From Physcomitrium patens (lineage: Eukaryota; Streptophyta; Bryopsida; Funariales; Funariaceae), in NCBI RefSeq assembly GCF_000002425.4, contig NC_037253.1:16570407-16634406 (forward strand): a stretch of 64,000 nucleotides of DNA, written 5' to 3'. Within the stretch, counting starts at the first letter, position 1, and each line of letters starts with the position of its first letter. Shown here piece after piece: positions 34,405-46,543 of the stretch. A program made the translations under genes and the position numbers. The notes under the pieces were generated by a model. That model had not been told where the DNA came from. It made no database searches and saw only the letters and a program-made list of their open reading frames with translations.

Positions 34405-37400
34405 ACAGTGAAATATCACAACAACAACCATGTTCCTTTCTTTCCGCTCAACCTGCCCTTTGCTTTACAATCCCTTTGTTTATTGGCCCTCAGAAATTGA
34501 GAACCTTAGCATTATTAGATTCAAGAGCATCTGCTTGTTTTTTAGACGAAGAATTTGCGAAGTGTCATAAGATCCCTTTAGTACAAAAATCCAAACCTGT
34601 TCACGTTGAGGTCATAGATGGGCGACCTTTATTGTCTAGTAGTGTCACCCATGAATCAGAACCTATAAAAGTGATGTTTAAAGGCCATAGTAGTCATATT
34701 ATTTTTAATATTATTAGAATCCCATCAAATCCTGTTATTCTTGGTCTTTCTTGGTTGAAAAAGCATAATCCATTTATAGATTGGAGGTTGCGGAAGATGA
34801 CCTTTCCTACAAAACCACCCAAGAGTAAGCCTAGTAGAAAACCTCGAATAGAGAAATCTTTATTCATTGGAGCAAGAACGTTTATAAGATCGTCCAAGGA
34901 AGGCACACTGTTTGTCATTTATGCGGCTCCAACTACCGGGGAGAAGATCTCGACAGCAAGTATACTTGAGCAATATAAGGATTTTAAAGACGTTTTTCAA
35001 AAGAAGAATGCCGATATGCTACCGGAACACCGACCATATGATTGCGCCATAGACTTGCAGGAACGAGCACAACCACCTTTTGGCCCAATCTACAATCTAT
35101 CGCAGATGGAATTGGCAGAGTTGCGGAAGTACATCGACAAGAATCTAGCCAAGAACTTTATCCGTCATTCAAAATTGTCAATTGGAGTACCCATCTTATT
35201 TGTGAAGAAGAAAGATGGCTCGTTGCGGATGTGCGTGGACTATCGAGGCCTCAACAAGGTAACAAAGAAGAATTGTTATCCATTATCCTTGATTTCTGGT
35301 CTTTTAGAACAACTTGGACGTGCAAGGATCTTTACAAAAATTGATCTAAGAGGAGCTTACAACCTCGTACGAATCAAGGAAGGAGATGAGTGGAAGACAG
35401 TGTTTCGTACAAGGTATGGCCATTTTAAGTATAATATCATGCCCTTTGGTCTTACTAATGCTCCAGCGGTCTTTCAACATATGATGAATGACATTTTCCG
35501 AGAGCACCTTAACGATTTTGTTGTCATCTATTTAGATGATATATTGATATTCTCCAAAAATGAGGAAGAGCATGAAAAATACGTTCGTTTGGTCTTGGAG
35601 AAACTACGCGAGCGAGGACTATATGCCAAGTTAGAGAAGTATTTATTTCACCAAATAGAGATGGAGTTTCTGGGGTTCGTTGCGACTACGGAAGGCTTGA
35701 AGATGGACCCCAAGAAGGTGGAAGCAATCGTGTCGTGGGAGGTTCCAAAGACGGTTAGAGACGTACAATGCTTTCTTGGTTTTACCAACTTCTATCGGAT
35801 CTTCATCAAGAATTACTCTCAAGTTGTTGCTCCTCTCACTCGGTTGACATGGAGGGATAAGCTGGAATGGGGACCTCTAGCGGAAAAGGCGTTTCAAGAC
35901 CTGAAAATCGCATTTACTACGGCTCCAATCTTGCTACATCCAGACTTTACAAAAGCCTTTTATTTAAAAACTGATGCTTCGAATTTTGCTTTGGGAGCTG
36001 TACTTTCACAAATGGGAGAAGACAAGAAGCTCCATCCGGTTGCATTCTATTCTCAAAAGTTCTTTGCTGCTGAAATCAATTATGAGATCCACGATAAGGA
36101 ACTTCTTGCTATAGTGGATTCTTTCCAAGAATGGCGTTACTTTCTTGAAGGAGCTGCACACCCAATGACTGTATGCACAGATCACAAGAATTTGGAGTAT
36201 TTCATGTCGGCTTGAGTTCTAAATCGACATCAAGCTCGGTAGAGTATGTTGTTATCTACGTTCGATTTTGTTATCACTTATTGACCTGGAAAGCAGCAAG
36301 GACTATCTGATGCCTTATCGAGGAGATCGTATCTTGTACCAAAGGCAGAAGAAGCAGTGTTTGATCAACAATGTATGACATTGTTGAAGCCAGAGCAATT
36401 TTAGCGTTGCGCTACTATTGTGCCAATTGATGTTCACTTCCTGAATCAAGTACGTGCCATGACCATTGAAGATTCAGTAGCCATTGATATAAAGCAGCGT
36501 GCCAATGACAACAAGTTCAAGGTGGATGGAGATCTTTTATACTTTGAAGAGCGATTGTATATCCCAAAAAGACGAACACGACTCCGAGTTCTTCAATCTC
36601 GCCATGATTTTCCAACTGTGGGACATTTTGGATTCAACAAGACCTTGGAGCTTATTTCTCGAGATTTTTGGTGGCCCCAAATGTGGAAGGATGTGAAAGA
36701 TTTTGTCCTCTCCTACAATATCTGTTCAAGATCCAAGAATCCTCGGCATCGCCCTTATGGACTCCTACAGCCATTGCTGATTCCACGTCGATCATGGTCT
36801 TCAATTTCCATGGACTTCATCATAGACCTGCCATCATCGAATTCATTTGACAGTATCTTTGTCGTGGTAGATCGGCTTACAAAGATGGCGCACTTTGTCC
36901 CTTGCAAGAAGACATTGTCTAATGAAGTCACAGCAAGGCTCTTTCTTGATAATGTATATCGATATCATGGACTACCAGATGATATTGTATCAGATCGAGG
37001 AACCCAGTTCGTATCAAAGTTTTGGAGATCTCTCTTTGAAATACTGAAGGTGGATATCAAGCTTTCTTCGGCTTTTCATCCTCAAACTGATGGCCAAACG
37101 AAATGGGTGAACTAAGTCTTGGAACAATACTTACGATGCAGCATCAATTATCTGCAAGACGATTGGACCACATATCTGCTGCTAGCCGAGTTTGTATATA
37201 ACAACACCCTCCATGCGTCGACTCAATACACACCATTCTTTTCCAACTATGGGTACCATCCAAAGCTTGATTTATTGAGTCCGTCAACAAATAACAATCC
37301 AACAGTTGAAGGATTTGCGAAACAACTATCAGAGCTTGAAAATACATTGAAGCTTCAATTACAATCCGCTCAAGAATTCTACAAGGCGTCTGTAGATAGA

Positions 37401-37865
37401 TTTCGGAATCAAGCACCTACTTTCAAAATTGGAGATAAAGCATGGCTTCTTCGACGGAATATCAAGACCAAGCGACCATGTAATAAGTTGGACTATCGAA
37501 GATTGGGACCATTTATCATCTAGAAGCAAATCAATCTAGTGGCATACCGTTTAGAATTACCGGCTTCTATGAAGGTACATCTAGTCTTTCATATTTCTTT
37601 GTTGGAGCCTTATCGAGAGTCGTCTTTTCTTGAAAGAGTACAATGTCCGCCACCTAGTATTGAGATCGAGAACCACAAGGAATACAAGATTGAAAAGATC
37701 CTGGATTTACGACGAAGGTGGGGCAAGTTGGAGTATCTTGTTCATTGATGCGGCTATGACATTAATGAGCGAACGCGGGAGCCAACTGAAAATCTCGCCA
37801 ATGCACCGCAAAAGATACAGGAGTTTCATCAACAACATCCTCATAAATCTAAGCTGGTTCGATGA
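34362..37865 (+). pseudogene. pol of TE-B, broken by at least seven nonsense codons
   Basis: Same domain order as TE-A. Protease active site changed to LLDSRASACFLD; RT keeps FVKKKDGSLRMCVDYRG and YLDD; RNase H has lost its first Asp context (KTDASNFALGAV is retained). Stops at 36213-36215 (TGA), near 36240 (TAG), in the following 200 bases, at 37113-37115 (TAA), 37521-37523 (TAG) and 37746-37748 (TGA). All lie in one frame, at Arg, Trp or Gln codons of the relatives, so each fits a single C-to-T or G-to-A change. Frame ends at TGA 37863-37865. Confidence 0.9.
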
Positions 37866-37999
37866 TAGCTTCCTTCTGAAGCTTGCTCACCCAAAAATAT
37901 AAGAAAGGGAGAGAATACCACCAAAATTCATAGTTGATGTAGTTATTTTCTCCAAGATAAAATAGAATTTTTTTAATAGCCATAGTTTGGTCTTCTGAT

Positions 38000-38353
38000 A
38001 TGGATAGCCAAGAGATAGATACTATGCTAGTCAGATTATCTCAACCGACTAGCTCACGAAGGCGACCCCGAGATGAAGAACCGCCTACACCACGACGACG
38101 ATGGAGGATACCGAGTAACCGATCACTGGTGATTGTATTTGAGTCCGAGCCTGTTTACGATGGTCAGCCAGAAGGCGTGTTTGCAGGATAATTTCATAAT
38201 GAGGACACAAAAGTTCATACTTGGTCAGAAGTTGAAGGAGTGGGCCACTACCGTTGGCTTCAAGGGCCAATGAACCACTTGCCTCGTGAACAACAGTTGG
38301 AGTTCATAGTAGATGTTATGCTACAGATCTTCATTTTCTTACGTTGGTACTGA
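38000..38353 (+). pseudogene. Third ORF of TE-B, one internal stop
   Basis: ATG at 38000 to TGA at 38351-38353. TAA at 38189-38191 falls at the same codon as in TE-A (after VFAG, before FHNED). Sequence otherwise conserved, including GHYRWLQGPMNHL. Unknown function. Confidence 0.7.
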
Positions 38354-38403
38354 TTAACAACAACATTGCTTCTCAAAGACCTCGAAGTTAAAGGAGGGCA
38401 TGA

Positions 38404-38801
38404 TGTTAGGGACATAATCCTTAGAACCTTCTAGAGACAAGTTTCTAGAACCTTCTAGAAGCAAGTCTCTAGAACCTTCTAGAAGCTTCTTAGTTGGTAG
38501 AAGATATTAGAGACATAGTCCTTAGAACCTTCTAGAGATAAGTTTCTAGAACCTTCTAGAAGCTAGTCTCTAGAATCTTTTAGAAGCTTCCTAGTTGGTA
38601 GAAGTTACTTGAGAAGCTTCCTAAATAGGAGTATATATTGGAATCGAGGCTAAAGAGTTCTTCAGTCTCAACAACACATCTCTTGGAGCTCTAGCTCACC
38701 TCTCTGGTGTTGTTGTTGTATTCATCTGATTAATCTAGTTCTTGCCAGTTCTTCTTGAACTTCTTGTTAGACCTCGAGTTTATATTTCTGTGTCCTTGAC
38801 A
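38404..38801 (+). repeat. 3' LTR of TE-B
   Basis: Begins TGTTAGGGACATAATCC and ends TCCTTGACA, followed by target duplication ATAAT. HSE array TTCtaGAAccTTCtaGAA at 38443-38460; TATATATT near 38631. Confidence 0.9.
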
Positions 38802-38806
38802 ATAAT

Positions 38807-39438
38807 ATATGATGAATTTTCTCAAGCTGCGTAAGTTTTCTTTTATAATCTTATATATGATCAGCAATATACTTGCAACACCTCCTCTTATTTAAAGTTT
38901 CATCCTTATCTTCTTCTTTGCACTCCTTTATAGAAACTTCATCTAGAAAAGGTATAGTCTTCTAAGGAATAAAATCTCTCAATAGCTCGTTCATCTCATT
39001 CATCATATGCATAACTGAGTTAGTTGCATCTTGAAGAAGAATACACATTTTAACTAACCTAAATGGTGTTCTCATCATTGTCATATCTTTACTTCCTTGT
39101 ACAAGTTGAAATTATACATAGCCCGAATATAAATCATCCATTGAATAGATTGCCCTTCTTACAAATGCCTCAACAAATTCATCTATTATAAGCCCAATTC
39201 CTACATTCTTAATAGTTACCACATTCTTTGATTGCATATCTTGAATAAATCATAATGATCCATTTTTCTTAGGGACTATAAACCATTGACTAAAATATAG
39301 TACAAAAGAGGGTTTCAAAATCTTCATCTTCATCTTTTCTTTTAATAATTCCACCAAGCTTGATAAATGTGCTCTTGGTACTGGAATTGGCCTTAAATTC
39401 CAATGTACACGTGATATAGTAAAAATAACCATAGGCAT
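38807..39438 (-). pseudogene. TE-E reverse transcriptase, N-terminal two thirds
   Basis: Minus reading MVIFTISRVHWNLRPIPVPRAHLSSL, then SQWFIVPKKNGSL and, past a frame continuation, IYSMDDLYSGY-QF and TPF-LVKMCILLQDATNSV, all standard RT blocks of a gypsy type distinct from TE-A to TE-D. The reading stops at TE-B on its left and at S2 on its right. Confidence 0.8.
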
Positions 39439-40920
39439 TGTCATAATACATGAAGTCTTGCTTGAGAACGCTCCGACCACCTGACTGTGGAAGGTAGAAT
39501 GGAAATTATAACAACAAAATTCTAATTCTAATAGAATAGTAACAATGCTCTAATTAGACCATAATAATTCTAAGCAAGCTTTAATCAAATTCAAAGAAAC
39601 CTCAAAGAAATTTCAAAGAAACAATAAAAAATATTAAAGCAATATTAAAATGATCAAAAATATCTCTCGAATACATCTCAATTCAATCTTAATTTAATCC
39701 TAGTTAAAATCATATTGGACTTCATTCAAACTTTAGGCCAAAACTAATTAAATTTTAAACCCTAAATAAACCCTAATAAAATCCTAAATCCTAAACCAAA
39801 TCCTAACCAAATCCTAACCAAATCCTAATATTAAATCAAACCCTAACCAAACCCTAACCCTAAATCAAATCCTAATCAAATCCTAGTAATTTCTATAACA
39901 AAATTAAACCTCAATAACTAATGAATGAATCTTTGATCTTAACTCAAATTTTGCATACTTCTTAAAAACTAAGTTGAAAACAAGCACACAATTTTTGAAA
40001 GAGATCGGAAATACCAAATAGATGATAACTTCAAAAATGTGCTCGGGTATTGGCCGACCTCCTTCTCCAACCTTGATGCCAATCTCCTAGAGCCAATATC
40101 TCTCGTAATCACCGTTCGATTGATCTCAAAATTTTCATGTACATAGAAGAATAAGTCTAATATCCTCTAACACAAATTTCACTTCAATCCAACTAGTAGA
40201 TTGCAAGAAATCTTAAAAACTCTCACTAGACCTAAAATTCTACTTTTTGAGACCTTGACTCACTTAAACCTCAATAACCCTCAATTTAAGTGTTAAATCG
40301 AGCTCAAATTCATAATACATATTGAACACAACTATAACCATTAACCTACAAAATTTCATCTATAGATCTATTACAAAACTCTTGAAATCATCCAAAATAT
40401 AAACCCTATTTTATTTCACAAAATCTAAGTCATCCAAAACAAATCTTGACTTTGCAAAGCTCTTACAAAGTCAATACAAATCCAAATCACCCAAAACTAA
40501 TGCTCATAGAAACCTTATTCAATCTTCTATCAAATCCCACTCTTCGATTTGCTAAAGAGTCTTGGAATCGTCGTCAAGACTCAGTTTTGTGCCTCAAGGT
40601 CTGATTTTGATCCTAGTTCATAACCGGCCCTCTCCGGGTATCAACATCTAATTTTTCTAAGTAATTTTTGCTAGAATTTACTCTTAACTTTCTCCTAAAG
40701 ATGTCTATATCATTTATTTTTCCAATCTACTTTATTTTGCCTTATTTTTGGCCCTACAAAGTAAGTTGAAGCTATTTTTTCTAAAAATAAAGCATTACTA
40801 CTAAAAGTTTTACTACCTTCCTATCTTTTATCCATATTTTTCTACTTTTTCTTTTAACTTGGATCTTCTATAATAAGATCCATATTATCATCTTTCACTA
40901 TATAGTTGTGTTATAATACA
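39439..40920 (-). repeat. S2: solo LTR inserted in TE-E
   Basis: Begins TGTCATAATACATG and ends TTATAATACA on the plus strand, i.e. TG...CA on the minus strand with short inverted ends. Aligns with S1 throughout. On either side the TE-E protein reading is continuous (DPNIVT then PMVIFTI), which places the insertion within a base or two. Target duplication is not clean by eye. About 1.48 kb. Confidence 0.75.
39770..39895. repeat. Short 11-bp array with telomere-like units in S2
   Basis: Head-to-tail CAAATCCTAAC units, including the stretch ACCCTAACCCTAAATC near 39850, which contains CCCTAAA. Same array type as 20941-21515 but much shorter. Confidence 0.8.
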
Positions 40921-42405
40921 ATAGCGTTACAATATTTGGATCCATACATCCAATTTTGTAAGATTCAAAAGCAAATGATCTATCTTGTTTTGCCAACATC
41001 TCTCTGAAGCAAATAATTTTCCTTAGCAACAAAGAACCATCAAAATCAATCTTCAATTCCTCAAAAGTCTCTTTACTGAACTTGTGTCCAATATTCCTCA
41101 GATCTCTCAAGCTCCTTTTTTTCAATGTTTCTTCCATTTGTTCTTTAGAATCTTCTAACAAAGGTCCAATAATGGATTTTACCTTCATATCTACTATCTT
41201 ATATTTTATCTCAACTATAACCTCTAATGCTTGAAAAAAATCAATCATATCATAAACTTTTCTTGAATGAATTGGTATAATTTTATCATTGTTACCTAAT
41301 CCAATAGATGCAATCAATTCCAAAGAATCCTCCAGTCCATTTTTTTCATAAATACTGATAATCTTTTCATTATCTTCTAATATTCTTAATCCACATAATT
41401 TTTTTTCAATAGGACACAATTCCTTTCTTTCTTTTCTTTTTAAGTCTTCAATCTTCTTATACATAATACTTCTATTATCAAAAATACCAATAAATCCTCT
41501 ATCAAAGGTACCTATATCTTGCAAGAGTACTTCTCCTTCTATACCTCTATAATCTTACTTTATAGCACTACTCTCAAAAAATCCTTGAATTCTTCAACAA
41601 CCTTTGGTAATGGATTTTCTTTCAATTTGTCTTGATTGTGCTCATTATTTGGAGGCATAGTCAAAAATTATATTGCCTTGCTCTCATCCTCACTACAAAT
41701 TCGTGTATAAGTTAAACCATCATCAAATACTTTTGTTTCTATTTGAGTTGCAATAATATATGATTGCCCTAAAATAAGATGATGAGGGGTTGTATCTTGA
41801 ACAAAGAAATTTTGTTCCATTGTAACATTATCAATCCAAATTTTCACATCTAGGCAAGCACTACATAACTCACCTCGTATATTATTGGTTGCATATATTG
41901 TCCATCCATGCTTCATATCAATTGGCCACCTTTGCTTCATCTAAAGATCCTTAGATATTAGATTTATTTTTGAATTGTAGTCAATTAAAGCAACAACTAG
42001 CTCATCCATATCTCCAATCTTCACTAATATCTTTGTAGTTGTTTTAGTCCAATGCTTCCAAGTATAATGACTTGAAACCTCTCTATTTTTATTATTTTTA
42101 TCATCAAAACATACTCTTTGATTATGATTCCTTCCTTCACTTGTTAATTTTTTGTAACAATTATCAAATATATCTTCTTCACCCTCATATATGTGTACAT
42201 CAATAGCATGATTTAATCCAGCTTCTTCAATTAATTGCCTCTTGTATTTAATACTATCAACAATGACATCATTGAATTCTTTCTTAGCAATTCCTAAAAT
42301 CTCTTTCAATGTAAACTCAACCTTTGCATTGAGCACACGATCCTCAAGCACTTCCTTTAAATCTATTGTCACTTCAATATCACAGAATAGTTTGTAAATT
42401 ATCAA
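40921..42405 (-). pseudogene. TE-E protease and linker, broken
   Basis: Pieces 42405-41941 and 41940-41668 are joined across a stop. Protease active-site region reads ALIDYNSKINLISKDL (usual DSG changed to DYN) and later HHLILGQSYI. The linker 41524-40898 ends QDRSFAFESYKIGCMDPNIV, which leads directly into RT on the far side of S2. Several stops. Confidence 0.75.
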
Positions 42406-43936
42406 TTCACCTTTATTTTTATCTTCTTCTTTTCTTTTCTTTTTTTTTTTCTTTTAATATTGTTGAAGTATCTTTTGTGGAAAATTCTTGTGAAGCTGCT
42501 ATATGAGTCTTATCTCCTCAAGTTTACCTTTTAGAAGAATTTCTTTCTCTTGTATCATCAAAATTTCTTCTCCTCTTTTTTTCTATTAAAGCTTCATGTT
42601 GGCTTTTAGCAATATATGCATGTATTGACAAAGCTTCTATAGGATCCTTTCAACCTGTAGCACCACAAATTATTACAACAGTTCTCAACAAAGCTTCCTA
42701 TGGCATCTTCTCTTTTTGCATTGTAGAAATGGCAGAAGACTAAAGTCCACTTGATTGAACAGTTCCAACAAAATTCTATCTGTTATTATTATCCACCCTA
42801 GTTCCATAACTTGTAGCTTCCATTGTTGCAATCCCACGTTTTGCCAAATAATCTTTAACTGATACTTTCATACCTCTTTTATCAAATTTGGTTTGGAAAA
42901 GATCACCAGTATCCTTCAATGCAAATTTTCCATCTTTCCAATAAATAATGTCTTGTTGTACCATCTCATAGAATTCATCACAATTTTTTTGAGAATAAGA
43001 ATCATTATTACACCAAATACATCTTTGCACATATCCTTGTTTATAAGTAGCCTTTGAACTTGTTATAGAAGTCTTTTCCTCAAGCCTTGCAAGTTTGATT
43101 TGAAGATCTTGCATCCCACGTACAATCTCCTCAAGTTCCACATCTTCTTTTTTTCGTGTAGCAAGTGGAGGTTGGACAATAGGCACAGTCAATCATATAG
43201 TAGGAATTTTAATCTTTGGTACTTGTAACAATCTTCAAGCACCAACGCTATCCTTTCTCCTTTCTTTTTTGGCAAGCAATCCAATAGCATCTTCAACAGC
43301 CTTCTACTTTGTTGTCAATCCTTCATCTCCTTCCTTGTCTTTAAGAAGAACCTCTAATTTTTCTTATAATTCTTCATCAATAGCTTGAAAAATGAATTCA
43401 ACCTTAATTGGTTCCAATGTTAATTTTTTCAATTTTAAAAATTTTAAAAATTACCTTTCAAATTTTCTTAATAATTCTGTAGCTTGCATAATTTTTGTTA
43501 AGGTTTTCAATCCATTCTAAGAATGATTTCTTAGTAATTTGATCAATATCCTCCAAAAAATACTCATCCTTCAATGTATGTAAAAATATCTCCCATGAAT
43601 TTTCAAATTGTCCCATAATAGACCTCATATGCTTTCTTATCTCTGGTACCATAGCAAGCTCAAATAATTGAATCATCCCCTTCTCAAAAACGCAATTCAA
43701 TTTTATTTTCCGCATATGACATCTTAAATATTTAGAAATATTCCTCCCATAAAATTGTTCAATCTTGTTAACCACCTCTTGCAATGCTTTGGTTGCCAAA
43801 GCGTCTTTGCAATCATTGCCCTATTACTATTGCATAAATAATGTAAATGCTTAAAATATTTTTGCAGTATTTGGATCAAAGTACATACCTTGTTCATGAG
43901 TAGAAAATTCACTTGAAGCTCTACTTGAAGTTCCAC
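42406..43936 (-). pseudogene. TE-E gag, broken
   Basis: Capsid-like piece at 43799-43458 (NISKYLRCHMRKIKL ... SWEIFLHTLKDEYFLED ... KKSFLEWIE). Nucleocapsid piece at 43192-42776 with CIWCNNDSYSQKNC, a zinc knuckle whose His is replaced by Tyr. A coiled-coil-like segment (VELEEIVRGMQDLQIKLARLEEK) precedes it. Stops separate the pieces. Confidence 0.75.
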
Positions 43937-44053
43937 TTATAGCTCTATCTAAAGCTCCATCAAAGATACCAAATTCAACCTTCTTACCTTCTTATGCCAT
44001 CAATTCCAAATCACCACAAATACAATCCAATACCTTCCATCTAAATCAGTAAG

Positions 44054-45116
44054 CTTTGACAAGCTATAACTTCTAATTTGATTGTCTACTTGATGTGAAA
44101 TTTTGCATGTAATTATCAATGTAAGTCTTCTATATGCTCAAGAAATTTCAAGCCAATCCAACATACAAATTGTGATAAAATCTGCAAAAATTGCACTAAT
44201 ATTACTTGGTTGCCAACTTGAAAGGTGATGCATAAGTTCTAGTATTAATTTCTCTTTCTCCAACTATTAACTTCAATTCAACATTGGTATATAGTTTGAT
44301 CTTTAAGTCTTCTAATATCATGCCAAATTTCACCTTGATCTAACTAATAGATCTTTAGATAACATAGAAACCCTATCCAACCCCAAACTGCCAATTTCTA
44401 ATATGTTCTTGTACCAAAATCCAAATATCTCTCAATTGCACTATTGGATTATTACAAAATTTTACATACACTTAGAACACCTAATTAACCAAGCACTGTC
44501 AAAATTTAAACTATAGATGTGACACCAAATTTAAGAACTAGCCAAAAGTGCTAGTTCTAATTTCATTACATAAATCCCAAGTTGCCAATATAAATCTTGA
44601 CTTTCAACAACAATTACCAAGTTTCAACAATTCCTACGAAAACCAACCTTATGTCTTTGAAACAAGCTCTTACTTAGCTTTCAAATCTTAATCTCTGATC
44701 TTCAAATGAAAACTTGTTTTATCCTAGGCGATTGTTTTAGTAGCTAGAGGTCTGATTTTGACCCTGTCTCACAAATGGTCAACCCCCGGGTATCAATCTA
44801 ACCTATTCTAAGGATTTTTAGCCCAACCCTATCCTCAACTTAACCTTAGTATCAACCATATTAATTATTTATCTCTTCTAATCTGATTTTATCAATTTAT
44901 GGTCTTTCTATGATAATAAAAAAAGTCTCTACAATCTAGAAGGTAAAAGTATTAACCAATCTTCAACCTACTAATTATTAAGATAAGAAAATAATCTAAG
45001 AGGCTTTTATAAAAGCCATGTTTAGATACCTTGAATTATTATTAAATCAAGATAATTAGATATTAATTAGAAAATCAATTTTGATTATAGTTTCACTATA
45101 TAGACGTATTACATCA
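44054..45116 (-). repeat. Right (5') LTR of TE-E, truncated at its inner end
   Basis: Equal in length to 22785-23847, with no indel and about five transitions. It lacks the 240-bp segment that the left copy has next to the internal region side of S1. Ends at TACATCA against the kinase pseudogene. Confidence 0.75.
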
Positions 45117-45620
45117 ATTTGTAATACGGCCCAGCAAAAATCTGTTGTTTTTGAGAGTAAGTCTTTGTCCAACAAGGCGTTGCCTGCTTTGATGTCTCTG
45201 TAAATGATCCTCGAATCAGCTGAAGTGTGCAGGCAGTGTAAGTTCGTGGCCACGCCGAAGCACACATCATACCGTGCTGGCCAGTCGAAGGGTCAAGTCT
45301 TTCCCATTAGATCTGATGGTGAAGGTAATGATTTTTCCTCAGATTGTCGTCCATAGGAATTTCATCAAGTATTGTAGTGATAGGAATTTGATGAGTACTC
45401 CCTTGGCAAAACAAATGGCTTGCCAGATTGTTGTCATCGAAGTATTCGCACACTAGAAGCCTCTGATCTTCACGAACATAACAGCCTTAAGGATTTACCA
45501 GATTAAGGTACAACATGGCTGTCACCACAACCAACTCGTTCATGAACTCGGTGGTACTTTGTTGGCTCTTGATTAACAGCGGTTTCACGACCATAGAGCC
45601 AGCATTTTCCTAAAGATAAT
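45117..45620 (-). pseudogene. Receptor-like kinase fragment (LRR-RLK type), cut by TE-E
   Basis: Minus-strand reading in order: VVKPLLIKSQQSTTEFMNELVV (VAVK region, 45590-45520), GCYVREDQRLLVCEYFDDNNLA (hinge), DWPARYDVCFGVA and SRIIYRDIKAGNALLDKDLL-KTTDFCWAVL (45265-45120). The HRD motif is YRD and DFG is DFC, and stops (TGA, TAA, TAG) and a frameshift interrupt the frame. Reading ends exactly at the LTR edge; the activation loop and C-lobe are not found on the far side of the stack. It resembles the LRR-VIII class from memory. Confidence 0.75.
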
Positions 45621-46543
45621 CCTGCGCAATAGAGACAAATGTTTGCATGCAACCATCACCCTGCATGCTCACCCTACTAGGCTCAAGTGATAACAGATAG
45701 TAGCGTGGGGAATATGCCCTTCACTCTCTTGGTGTTGTCACTAATTAACAGTATGGTTTGTATAGCTTATGGCATTGATGCCCAAGCCAATGTGAATCCA
45801 ACTGCCTACTCCTGTATTCTTTTTTGCTGATGCTAAACGTTTAGTTTATGACCACTGGGTTAAATGTGTGACTGCAAAGCTACTTACAACGCTAAGGAAT
45901 CTTTTCAATGACCTGTATGATTGTCGGCAAGTCCGATTCTAAATAGTTTAAGCGACAGCGTATGCACGATGGAATTGATGGTGTGCTCATATATCCCTAT
46001 GTTGCAAACAAAAGACTGGGTCCATCTAGTTCAATTTGAGCACAATTATCGGCTCGAGTGCTTATCATAGATTTAGGAGAAAACAGCAGAACCTTTCAGG
46101 GATGTGTTGTCCATCCAAAATTGAAAAATGAAATTTTCCGACTAGTTTTTTGAATGAGAAAGAGTGTAATATGTGATTGTTGCTTGAATTATGTAACAGA
46201 CCCCAGCCAGAGAGAACAAAAATGTTTTGAAATAGTTCGATCAGATTGGTCATAACCCTAACAGAGGGAAAAGATGTTTAAATTACAAAAGTTTCTGAAC
46301 TAAGTTCAAGAGCTGAATCGGAAGCATTAAGTTGCCTTCAGTGAACACATCTACAAGAACTTGGCAATTACTCCAGATATTGACAGTTCCAAAACAATGT
46401 TGCTTCCGAAACCTATCAGAAACAGGGAAAGAAATGGAGGTCCACGAAATAACTCAAGGCATGAGTAAGATGGGACCTGAGATCGAACTATTTCCCACTG
46501 GACGGTAGTAGAAAGTTCCACTCCGACTGTACAAGATCTACCA
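45621..46543. other. Intergenic DNA and 3' UTR of the F-box/kelch gene
   Basis: The right part (about 46260-46543) is probably 3' UTR of the minus-strand F-box/kelch gene. The left part may contain further decayed kinase sequence, but I can read no confident domain in it. Confidence 0.4.

Larger units (their letters stand above)
26129..38801 (+). mobile_element. TE-B: Ty3/gypsy chromovirus, split by TE-A
   Basis: 5' LTR 26129-26549 (421 bp), 3' LTR 38404-38801 (398 bp). Flanked by the 5-bp target duplication ATAAT (26124-26128 and 38802-38806). Without TE-A the element is about 6.1 kb. gag, pol and the third ORF are all present but carry many in-frame stops, so it cannot make its proteins. 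Inserted into the RT region of TE-E. Same family as TE-A. Confidence 0.92.
22547..45116 (-). mobile_element. TE-E: minus-strand Ty3/gypsy ruin carrying nested insertions
   Basis: Outer layer of the stack. Going down the minus strand from 45116: 5' LTR (45116-44054), gag, protease, linker, RT, RNase H, integrase, 3' LTR (23847 to about 22547). The coding part is split by S2 and by TE-B/TE-A; on both sides of each insertion the protein reading resumes where it left off. Removing insertions leaves roughly 8 kb. All genes carry stops. The pol type differs from TE-A to TE-D (VPKKNGSL RT, no chromodomain seen). Confidence 0.8.
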
